NCBI RefSeq assembly: GCF_026642255.1
Contig: NZ_CP113264.1
Location: forward strand, 496,001 to 560,000
Source: Streptomonospora nanhaiensis
GTDB lineage: Bacteria > Actinomycetota > Actinomycetes > Streptosporangiales > Streptosporangiaceae
Reading direction: 5' to 3'
Length of the DNA stretch: 64,000 bases
Below the pieces are notes generated by a model. The model searched no databases. It was given only the letters and a program-made list of their open reading frames with translations, and had not been told where the DNA came from. The translations under genes were made by a program, and so were the position numbers. This document shows positions 50,650-57,851 of the stretch, piece by piece. Each line of letters opens with the position of its first letter. Within the stretch, counting starts at the first letter, position 1.

Positions 50650-51948
50650 TCACCTGTTCGCGGCCAGCGGCAGCGCGGGCGGGCTGATGCTCGCGCTGTA
50701 CACGTCCAGCAGCTCGTCCACCGTCCGCGACCAGCCCAGGGTGGCGGCGTGCTCGGGCGCCGCCAACGCCAGCTTGGCACGCCAGGCCGGTTCGCTGATC
50801 ATCCTGTGCAGCTGGGCCGCGTAGTCCGCCGGGTCGTGCCCGTCCACCAGGACCCCGGACACCCCGTCCGCCACGGCCGTGGTCAGCCCTCCCACGCGCG
50901 CCGCGAGGACCGGGGTGCCGCACGCCTGGGACTCCACCGCCACCAGGCCGAAAGACTCGGAGTAGGACGGCACCACGGTCACCGCGGCCGCACGGTAGTG
51001 GTCGGCCAGCCGCTCCCGGGACTGCGGCGGCTCGATCCGCACCACGTCCGCCACGCCCAGGGACCGGGCCAGGTCGGTGAGCATCCGGGGCTCGCGCATC
51101 CCGCCGCCGGACAGGCCGCCGACCACGCCCACCACCAGCCGCGACCGCAGGGAGGGGTCGCGCCGCAGGAGGTCCGCCGCCGCGCGGATCAGCACGTCCG
51201 GGGCCTTCAGCCGCTGCACGCGGCCCACGAAGAGCAGCAGCTCGGTGTCCTGCGGGAGGCCGATGCGGGTCAGCGCGTCCCGGCGCGAACCGGGGCTGAA
51301 CACCTCCAGGTCCACCCCGGGCGGGATCACGCTGATCTGGCCGTCGCGCGCGCCGTAGTGCTCGCGGAGCTGGCGGGCCTCGTCCTCGGTGTTGGCGATC
51401 AGCCGGTCGGCCTGGTGGACCAGCTGGTCCTCGCCGCGCACGCGCATCTCGGGTTCGGGCACGTCGCCCTCCGCCAGGGCGGCGTTCTTCACCCGGGCCA
51501 TGGTGTGCATCGACTGGACCATCGGCACGCCCCAGCGGCGGGCGGCCACCACACCGGCGCGGCCGGAGAGCCAGTAGTGGCCGTGCACGAGGTCGTAGTG
51601 GCCGGGGTCGCCCTGGGCCTCGGCGCGCAGCAGGCCGAAGATGAACGGGCACAGGTGCTCGGCGAGGGTGTTCTTGTCCAGGCGGCCGTAGGGCCCGGCG
51701 GGTATGTGCCGCACGTTCACGCCCGGGGCGAGCTCCACGACCGGGGGCATGTCGCGTTCGGTCGCGCGGGTGAAGACGTCGACGGCCACGCCGCGTTCGG
51801 CCATCCGGCGGGCCACCTCGACCACGTAGACGTTCATCCCTCCGGCGTCACCGGTGCCCGGCTGGTCGAGCGGCGAGGTGTGCAGACTGACGGTCGCGAC
51901 TCGGGAAGGGACCGCCGCCTGTTCTCCCACGGGAACGATTCCAGACAC
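50650..51948 (-). CDS. mshA: D-inositol-3-phosphate glycosyltransferase
   Basis: MshA starts mycothiol synthesis by adding GlcNAc to inositol-3-phosphate. The 432-residue GT-B enzyme has SPLDQPGTGDAGGMNVYV near the start, the family segments LVHGHYWLSG and VQSMHTMARVKN, and in the second domain ISVIPPGVDLEVF, VPSYSESFGLVAVESQACG. GTG 51948 is the start; its ribosome site GGGA is modest. A dyad CGCTGT-CGTCA-ACAGCG lies 30 bp upstream. YbjN and gpmA follow, the order in Mycobacterium; the last mycothiol gene mshD is at 10.8 kb in this window. Confidence 0.95.
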   Translation of the reverse strand: MSGIVPVGEQAAVPSRVATVSLHTSPLDQPGTGDAGGMNVYVVEVARRMAERGVAVDVFTRATERDMPPVVELAPGVNVRHIPAGPYGRLDKNTLAEHLCPFIFGLLRAEAQGDPGHYDLVHGHYWLSGRAGVVAARRWGVPMVQSMHTMARVKNAALAEGDVPEPEMRVRGEDQLVHQADRLIANTEDEARQLREHYGARDGQISVIPPGVDLEVFSPGSRRDALTRIGLPQDTELLLFVGRVQRLKAPDVLIRAAADLLRRDPSLRSRLVVGVVGGLSGGGMREPRMLTDLARSLGVADVVRIEPPQSRERLADHYRAAAVTVVPSYSESFGLVAVESQACGTPVLAARVGGLTTAVADGVSGVLVDGHDPADYAAQLHRMISEPAWRAKLALAAPEHAATLGWSRTVDELLDVYSASISPPALPLAANR

Positions 51949-52439
51949 CGGTGGGTCCCTTCAGATCGCGTATACAGCCGCTGTCGTCAACAGCGACGAA
52001 GGTACACACTGTTCCCGCCCGGATTGTCCGAGGGGCCTGCTATTGACCGTTCGGCATCCGAGGTGTAGCGGACCGGCCCGCGGCCGGGAGGTCCGCCGTG
52101 GTGGGAAAGCCGCGCTCGCACGCGCCGGAGCCGTTCCCCCGGCCGGGACGGACTGTGGCCACCGTCATACCGCGTGCGGCGAGGAGGAGGGAGGGGCGGT
52201 CGGTCCGGCCGCGGACACGGCCCTCCCCGGGAGGGGGGCGGTCGTCGAGGCCGGCCACCGGAGCGAACCCGGCGCCGCCCGCCCCTCCGGGCCCGGCGGC
52301 CGGTCGGAGGAACGGGCCCCGGCACCGCCTCGGAGGGGGCGGCGCGGGGTCATCCGCACGGACGGGGCAGCCCCGGGAGCCGCCTGCGCACCGGACCCGG
52401 GCCCGCGCAGGGCTTCGGGCCGCATGCCGGACCGGCCGC
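51949..52439. other. Intergenic region upstream of mshA
   Basis: 491 bp between the leftward DUF523/DUF1722 gene stop and the mshA start. An inverted repeat CGCTGT-N5-ACAGCG stands at 51979-51995, next to TATACG, and may control mshA. The remainder is GC-rich with short ORFs on both strands but no recognisable coding pattern, domain or RNA motif. Confidence 0.5.
51979..51995. promoter_or_regulatory. Dyad CGCTGT-N5-ACAGCG upstream of mshA
   Basis: Perfect 6-base arms at 51979-51984 and 51990-51995, ~30 bp before the mshA start and next to a TATACG element on the minus strand. It is a candidate operator for a dimeric regulator; no known consensus matches. Confidence 0.35.
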
Positions 52440-53432
52440 TCAGACCGCGATGGCGTGCCGGAGCCGGAGGTCGTCGGGGTAGGGGCGCAGGTACGTCTGA
52501 TCCCTGACCCACGCGACGTCCTCCCCCGCGCAGTGGTGGCGCAGCAGCGCCACCGGGACGCTCAGCGGCACCTGCTCCCTCCGGTAGTCCTGGATCGCCT
52601 CGAGCAGGTCGTGCCTGCGGGAGTCGTCCAGGAGGGGGCTCAGCATCCCGAAGGCGTGCTGGAGGGCGTTGACGTGCCTGCCCCGGCTCGGCACGACCGC
52701 CATCGTCCGGTGGAAGGCCTCGGTGTACGCGGCGACGGTCTCCTCCCGTTCGGCGGTGCCGGCGCGGGCGACGATCCGCCCCGTCTCCCGGTACCCCTCG
52801 GGGGAGTGGGACATCAGCTGCAACTTGTGCCGTGCGTGCAGCTCCACCAGGTCGCGGGTCCGCCACGGCGACTCCCAGAGCGTCCGCAGCCTCGCGTGCG
52901 CGAACACGCGCTGGGCGAACAGCTCGCGCAGGACCGGGTCGGACAAACGCCCCTGCTCCTCCACGGGGAGGGACGGCAGCAGCTCGGTCAGCCTGCGGGC
53001 GAAGGCGCCCCGTCCCTTGCCGTCCACGCGGCCGCCGTCCTCGTCGAACACCGGCAGCGCGTACAGCCCGCAGCTGGGCGACTTGTTCTTGAGGACGTAC
53101 CCGTCCAGGCGGCGCAGCTGGGCGAGGTGCCGGTCGGCGGTCCGCGCGAGTTCCTCCGAGACGTCGGCCCCGCTCTTGCTGGAGACCACCCTGTCCTCCC
53201 CGTCCCGCCGCTGGAGGCGCAGCGTCGGGCGCGGGACGCCCAGGCCGATCTCGGCCTCCGGGCAGACGGGGAGCCAGCCGACGTGCCGGTCGAGCTCGTC
53301 GGTGAGGAAGCGTGAGCGCGAGTGCCCCCCGTTGTAGCGGACCGGCGCCCCCAACAGGCAGCTGGACACCCCGACCAGCGGACGCGGAGGGGTCTCCGCG
53401 GTGGTCTGTGCAGGTGGAAGGCGTGTCGTCAT
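52440..53432 (-). CDS. DUF523-DUF1722 (YbgA-like) fusion protein
   Basis: A 330-residue protein. The N-terminal DUF523 domain has conserved cysteines in LVGVSSCLLGAPVRYNGG and NKSPSCG, with CPE in LPVCPEAEIGLG; they probably bind a metal or cluster. The C-terminal DUF1722 domain includes LVELHARHKLQLMSHSP and RHVNALQHAFGML. In E. coli the YbgA part is encoded beside photolyase; here it is divergent from phr by 74 bp, the same association. Its role, possibly in Fe-S cluster or DNA repair, is not known. Confidence 0.9.
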   Translation of the reverse strand: MTTRLPPAQTTAETPPRPLVGVSSCLLGAPVRYNGGHSRSRFLTDELDRHVGWLPVCPEAEIGLGVPRPTLRLQRRDGEDRVVSSKSGADVSEELARTADRHLAQLRRLDGYVLKNKSPSCGLYALPVFDEDGGRVDGKGRGAFARRLTELLPSLPVEEQGRLSDPVLRELFAQRVFAHARLRTLWESPWRTRDLVELHARHKLQLMSHSPEGYRETGRIVARAGTAEREETVAAYTEAFHRTMAVVPSRGRHVNALQHAFGMLSPLLDDSRRHDLLEAIQDYRREQVPLSVPVALLRHHCAGEDVAWVRDQTYLRPYPDDLRLRHAIAV

Positions 53433-53506
53433 ACGTCATCCCTACCCGGTCCGGGGAACCGCCACCGGTATTCTCCCGGGGCGTTCCGTGGCTCTAGGGT
53501 ATCCGG

Positions 53507-54856
53507 ATGAACACGTTGCGTAGTGTTCTGCACGATCCAGGCAAGGAGCGCCGCTTGTCCGCCCCGACACTCGTCCTGTTCACCCAGGACCTCCGCGTCC
53601 GCGACCACCCCGCGCTCACGGCCGCGATCGAACGCACCCGGACCGTCGTCCCGGTGTTCGTGCTCGACCCCGCCGTCGCGGACCGCTCCGCCCGCAACCG
53701 GGTCGCGCACCTGGCCGACGCGCTCGCCTCCCTGCGCGCCGGCCTCCGCGAGCGCGGCGGCGACCTGGCGGTCCTCCGGGGGGACACCGCCGAGGAGGTC
53801 TCGGCCCTGGCCCGGGCCGTCGGTGCGGACACCGTTCACACGACTGCCGGGGTCACCGCCCTCGCCGCGCGCCGGGTCGGCCGCCTGCGCGCGGCGGGCC
53901 TGGCCGTGGAGTGCTTCCCCGGCCTGACCGTGGTCCCGCCCGGGGAGGTCGCCCCGGCGGGCGGGGACCACTACAAGGTGTTCACCCCCTACTGGCGGGC
54001 CTGGGAGGCGCACACGTGGCGCGATCCGCTCCCCGCCCCGGACCGGGTGGCCCTGCCGAAGGGCGTGCGGACCGGCCGCCTGCCCGGGGACGACGGCCGG
54101 GGCAGGGGCGCCCTGGCGGGGGAGCTGCCCGAGGGCGGTGAGCGCGCGGCCCGGAAGCGGTTGGCCGACTGGACGCTGCACGGCCTGGCCGACTACCCCG
54201 ACCGCCACGACTACCTCGCCGGCGACGCCACCTCCCGCCTGTCCGCGGACCTGCGCCTCGGCTGCCTGTCACCGCTGGAGACCGCGCTGGCCGCGGACGG
54301 GCGCCCCGGGGGGTCGGAGTTCGTCCGCCAGCTCGCATGGCGCGACTTCCACCACCAGGTCACCGCGGCCTTCCCGGCCGTGAACGTCCGCGACTACCGG
54401 CCGCGGGGCAAGGAGTGGCGGCGCGACCCCGACGCCCTCGCGGCGTGGAAGGAGGGCCGCACCGGGGTGCCGATCGTCGACGCGGGCATGCGCCAGCTGC
54501 TCCGTGAGGGGTTCGTCCACAACAGGGCCCGCATGATCACGGCCGCCTTCCTCACCCGGACTCTGCGCGTGCACTGGAGGGAGGGTGCCGACCACTTCTT
54601 CGAGAACCTCCTCGACGGGGACGTGGCGAACAACTACGGGAACTGGCAGTGGGTGGCCGGAACGGGCAACGACACCCGGCCGAACCGGTCGTTCAACCCG
54701 CTCCGCCAGGCGAGGCGCTTCGACCCCGACGGTGTGTACGTCCGCCGCTACCTGCCCGAACTCGCCGATCTTCCGGGGGCCCGGGCCCACACCCCCTGGA
54801 GGGAGGAGGCGCCCCCGGAGGGCTATCCGCCGCCGATCGCCGACCCCGGCCACTGA
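53507..54856 (+). CDS. phr: Deoxyribodipyrimidine photo-lyase
   Basis: Photolyase repairs UV-induced pyrimidine dimers with blue light. The 449-residue class I-type protein has an antenna domain (LVLFTQDLRVRDHPAL) and an FAD domain with EFVRQLAWRDFHHQ, NRARMITAAFLT and DVANNYGNWQWVAGTGNDTRP. Start choice: ATG 53507 follows TAGGGT (53495-53500) by 6 nt, the leaderless pattern seen elsewhere in this window; TTG 53555, after AAGGAG, would give the more usual N-terminus and remains possible. It is divergent from the DUF523/DUF1722 gene. Confidence 0.94.
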   Translation: MNTLRSVLHDPGKERRLSAPTLVLFTQDLRVRDHPALTAAIERTRTVVPVFVLDPAVADRSARNRVAHLADALASLRAGLRERGGDLAVLRGDTAEEVSALARAVGADTVHTTAGVTALAARRVGRLRAAGLAVECFPGLTVVPPGEVAPAGGDHYKVFTPYWRAWEAHTWRDPLPAPDRVALPKGVRTGRLPGDDGRGRGALAGELPEGGERAARKRLADWTLHGLADYPDRHDYLAGDATSRLSADLRLGCLSPLETALAADGRPGGSEFVRQLAWRDFHHQVTAAFPAVNVRDYRPRGKEWRRDPDALAAWKEGRTGVPIVDAGMRQLLREGFVHNRARMITAAFLTRTLRVHWREGADHFFENLLDGDVANNYGNWQWVAGTGNDTRPNRSFNPLRQARRFDPDGVYVRRYLPELADLPGARAHTPWREEAPPEGYPPPIADPGH

Positions 54857-54870
54857 CCCGGGGGCGGCTC

Positions 54871-54908
54871 CGGGCCCGGGCGCCGGGACAGCGGCCCGTC
54901 CGGGCCCG
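54871..54908 (+). terminator. Candidate terminator after phr
   Basis: CGGGCCCGG (54871-54879) pairs with CCGGGCCCG (54900-54908); 20-nt loop, 14 nt after the photolyase stop. Confidence 0.5.
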
Positions 54909-55134
54909 CGGCCGACCGGACGAGCGCACCGCGTGCGCGGGGGAGCCGGCGGCGGGCCTCCGGAACCCGCTGCCGGGGGTCGCCCGCGCGGGGCTCCCCA
55001 CGGGCGTCGCCTCCCCCGGGCGGACCGCCGAGGGGGCCGCGACCGGACGGCCGCCCCGGCCGTAGGCGTGTGGAGGTGCGGGGCGGCCTCCCGGACGGGC
55101 CGTCCCGCGCCCTCCGGCAAGCGGGCCGCGACGG

Positions 55135-55665
55135 TCAGGACGCCTCGAAGGCCGCCCGGAAGGCCGCCAGCGCCGCGTCGTCGAACAGCACCATCCGGAT
55201 CTCCGGTACACGCGGCCGCGCGGTGCGGATCGCGTGCGCCGCCACGCGCGCCGCATCGTCCACCGGCCAGCGGTAGACGCCGGTGGAGATCGCGGGGAAC
55301 GCGACCGACTCCGCCCCCAGCTCGTGGGCGACCCGCAGGGACTCGCCGTAGCAGGAGGCCAGCAGCGCGCTCCGGTCCTCGGTGGAGCTGTACACCGGTC
55401 CCACGGTGTGGATCACCCACCGCGCGGGCAGCCTGCCCGCGGTGGTCGCCACCGCCTGCCCGACGGGCAGACCGCCCCCGTAGTGCCCGGCGCGCAGCGC
55501 GCGGCACTCCGCCAGGATCGCCTCCCCTCCCCTGCGGTGGATGGCGCCGTCCACCCCTCCGCCGCCCAGGAGGGAGCTGTTGGCGGCGTTGACGACCGCG
55601 TCGACGCCCTGCTCGGTGATGTCGCCGCGGACGAGGTCGACGCGGTGGCGCTCTGGGGAACCCAT
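55135..55665 (-). CDS. Macrodomain protein, O-acetyl-ADP-ribose deacetylase-like
   Basis: A 176-residue MacroD-type macrodomain. VDLVRGDITEQGVDAVVNAANSS, LLGGGGVDGAIHRRGG and AVATTAGRLPARWVIHTVGP are the ADP-ribose-binding signatures; AFPAISTGVYRWP closes the pocket. It removes ADP-ribose or acetyl-ADP-ribose. AAGGAAGC lies before ATG 55665. It converges with phr. No toxin or ADP-ribosyltransferase gene adjoins it. Confidence 0.93.
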   Translation of the reverse strand: MGSPERHRVDLVRGDITEQGVDAVVNAANSSLLGGGGVDGAIHRRGGEAILAECRALRAGHYGGGLPVGQAVATTAGRLPARWVIHTVGPVYSSTEDRSALLASCYGESLRVAHELGAESVAFPAISTGVYRWPVDDAARVAAHAIRTARPRVPEIRMVLFDDAALAAFRAAFEAS

Positions 55666-56036
55666 GGTGCTTCCTTCCGGTGCGGAGGGGCAGTATCGCA
55701 CCGGTCGCCCCTCGCACCCCGGACGCCCCGCGCGCCCCGACCCCCGCCGGACAGCCCCGTGCGACCGGCGCCCGGCGCGGACGCGCGCCCCGCGGCGGAC
55801 CGTCCCACCCGCCCCGCCGGCACCCGCCACCGCCCCCGGGCCCCTGACCAGGGTCCCCGTGAACGCGATCCGCCTCACTCCGGGCGGGGCGGCGGCGCCC
55901 CGGACCGGTCCCGCACCCCTCCGGCGCCGGGCCCGGGGCCCGGAATCGGAGGGCGCAATCCCTTGTCCCGCAGGAGACGAGGATTTAACGTGGGGGTACG
56001 ACGGCCTGTAGTACGACCCCAAGTAGACTCGTGGTC
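55666..56036. other. Divergent intergenic region with the BlaI operator
   Basis: 371 bp. The right end holds the BlaI-type operator and leaderless promoter of the blaI-like gene (55996-56029). The remaining part next to the macrodomain gene has a high C content on the plus strand and no recognised gene. Confidence 0.5.
55996..56029 (+). promoter_or_regulatory. BlaI-type operator and leaderless promoter
   Basis: GTACGACGGCCTGTAGTAC (55996-56014) has arms GTACGAC and GTAGTAC, near-symmetric and close to the TACNACNNNTGTAGTA pattern of actinobacterial BlaI operators. TAGACT (56024-56029) follows, 7 nt before ATG 56037. BlaI bound here would cover the -35 region and so repress itself and the M56 protease gene. 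Confidence 0.7.
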
Positions 56037-56399
56037 ATGAATCGGCTCGGCGAACTCGAACGCGCGGTGATGGATGTACTGTGGGCACGGAATGAACCGA
56101 TGACGGTTCGTGAGGTCGGCAAAGCGCTCGCGGAGCGCGACCTGGCGCACACGACCGTCATGACCGTGCTCGACAGGCTCGCCAAGAAGAAGGTCGTCAC
56201 CCGGGCACGCGAGGGTCGTGCGTGGCGATACCGTCCGGCAGCCAGCCGTGAGGCCTACGTCTCCGAGTTGATGTTCGACGCGCTCGGACAGACCGGTGAC
56301 CGCGACGCCGCCCTGGCCGCCTTCGTCCAGTCCATGGACGGCAAGGAGGCTGCCGCGCTCCGGCGCGCACTCTCGGAAATCGAGCAGCCAAGGAACTAG
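56037..56399 (+). CDS. BlaI/MecI/CopY-family repressor
   Basis: A 120-residue winged-helix repressor: MNRLGELERAVMDVLWARNEPMTVREVG and TTVMTVLDRLAKKKVVTRAREG form the DNA-binding domain, and the C-terminal helix (ELMFDALGQTGDRDAALAAFVQSM) is the dimerisation part. In BlaI/MecI the proteolytic site lies between the two. ATG 56037 is leaderless after TAGACT. The M56 protease gene follows by 5 bp, the regulator-protease pair known from beta-lactamase control; no beta-lactamase gene is here. Confidence 0.93.
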   Translation: MNRLGELERAVMDVLWARNEPMTVREVGKALAERDLAHTTVMTVLDRLAKKKVVTRAREGRAWRYRPAASREAYVSELMFDALGQTGDRDAALAAFVQSMDGKEAAALRRALSEIEQPRN

Positions 56400-56404
56400 T
56401 CCGT

Positions 56405-57349
56405 ATGGTCAGTGCCGCCCTACTCTCCCTCGTCGCGGTCGGCTGCCTCATCGCCATGGAGGCGCTCCACCGGGCCAAGTGGCCCTCGCGTGGTCCCTAC
56501 ACGGCGGTGATCACCTGGCAGACCCTGGGCCTGGCCTGGGGCGTGTCCACCATCGGCGCCCTCCTGGCCTTCGGGCTGTCCTCCTACCAGCTCGGCGCGG
56601 CCGGCGGTTCCCTGGCCCTCGCCACCGACCTCGTCACGGGTCGGCTGATCCTCACGGAGCTCTCCCAGGGCGTCGAGGGCGTCAGCCACGTCGTGGCCGT
56701 CGTCCTCGCCCTCGTACTGACCCTCGTGCTGTTCTACGGCCTCGTCTCCTCCTTCGTGCAGGTCGTCCGCGTCCGCCGGCGCCACCACGACCTCCTCGAA
56801 CTCGTCGCGAGCGAGCACCCCGACGTGCCCGGGGCCCGGGTGGTCGACCACCCGGCCGCAGCCGCCTACTGCCTGCCGGGCGTCCTGCGCTCCCAGGTCG
56901 TCATCAGCGCCGGAGCGCTCGCGGTCCTCGACAACCGCGAGCTGGCCGCGGTCCTGGCCCACGAGCACGCCCACCTGCGCCAGCGCCACGACCTGGTGCT
57001 CCTGCCGTTCTCGTCGCTCAAGCGCGCGTTCCCGCGGGTCCGCCTGGTCCGCACCTACTACGAGACCGTCGCCCTGCTCATCGAGATGTGCGCCGACGAC
57101 CAGGCCAGCCGCCGCAGCTCCTCCCGCGAGCTCGCCATGGCACTGCTGCGCTTCGGCGCCGCCGGCCCCGCGCCGGTCCCCGCCGGGGCCATGGCCGCGG
57201 TCAGCGAGGCCGAACCCGGCGTCATGCAGCGGGTCAACCGGCTCCTGAGCCCCGCCGAAGAACTCCCGTACCACGCGGGCGCGGTCATCATGGGCGGCTC
57301 GGCGTTCCTCCTGGCGGCGGTCACCTGCCTCTGGCACATCCCGGTGTGA
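56405..57349 (+). CDS. M56-family membrane metalloprotease (BlaR1/MecR1-like)
   Basis: A 314-residue integral membrane protease. Helices at ~3-20, 35-58, 95-120 and ~290-312 surround a zinc-dependent domain with HEHAH (186-190) and the preceding YCLPGVLRSQVVISAG signature. Unlike BlaR1 it has no penicillin-binding sensor domain. It would cleave the adjacent BlaI-type repressor after a membrane signal. It follows that gene by 5 bp in one transcript. Confidence 0.92.
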   Translation: MVSAALLSLVAVGCLIAMEALHRAKWPSRGPYTAVITWQTLGLAWGVSTIGALLAFGLSSYQLGAAGGSLALATDLVTGRLILTELSQGVEGVSHVVAVVLALVLTLVLFYGLVSSFVQVVRVRRRHHDLLELVASEHPDVPGARVVDHPAAAAYCLPGVLRSQVVISAGALAVLDNRELAAVLAHEHAHLRQRHDLVLLPFSSLKRAFPRVRLVRTYYETVALLIEMCADDQASRRSSSRELAMALLRFGAAGPAPVPAGAMAAVSEAEPGVMQRVNRLLSPAEELPYHAGAVIMGGSAFLLAAVTCLWHIPV

Positions 57350-57527
57350 CCTCCGGCCCCGCAGGTCGCGGATCCGCCTCCGCGGGCGCCACCGGTCCAC
57401 CCGGCCGTGCGCCCGGCCGCGCGACACGTGTGATCCGAACCTCCGCGGGCACGATCGGCGCCCGCGATCCGTTTACGGTGGAGAGCGGGCGGTCCCCCCG
57501 CTCGGAACGTCTTCGGGAGTGTGCGTC

Positions 57528-57827
57528 TTGTTCGGACTGATCTGGCAGGCCATCTACCTGGTCACCTTCGTGGCCAGTCTGTACGCGCTGATCGAGGCGA
57601 TCCGCACGCCCGCCGCGGCGTTCGAGCTGATGGACAAGCAGACCAAGAAGCTGTGGATCGTCCTCACCGGCCTCGCCTCGGGCCTCTCCCTGCTGGCGGT
57701 GTTCTCCGGCCGCGGGATGTTCGTGATCCTCGGCCTGGTGGCCACCCTGGTCTTCCTCCTCGACGTGCGCCCGGCGGTCAAGGGTGTGGGCGGCAACCGC
57801 AACAACGGCCCCTACGGTCCCTGGTAG
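57528..57827 (+). CDS. DUF2516-family membrane protein
   Basis: A 99-residue protein with three hydrophobic helices (~2-20, 40-57, 62-80), a LLDVRPAVKGVGG motif and a NNGPYGPW tail, the recognised DUF2516 layout in actinobacteria. Function unknown. TTG 57528 is preferred because GGGAG is ~9 nt upstream; GTG 57519 is in frame but abuts it. It converges with the large membrane hydrolase gene, with stops 24 bp apart. Confidence 0.88.
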   Translation: MFGLIWQAIYLVTFVASLYALIEAIRTPAAAFELMDKQTKKLWIVLTGLASGLSLLAVFSGRGMFVILGLVATLVFLLDVRPAVKGVGGNRNNGPYGPW

Positions 57828-57851
57828 GCCGGCGCCGCCTCCGCCCGGCGG

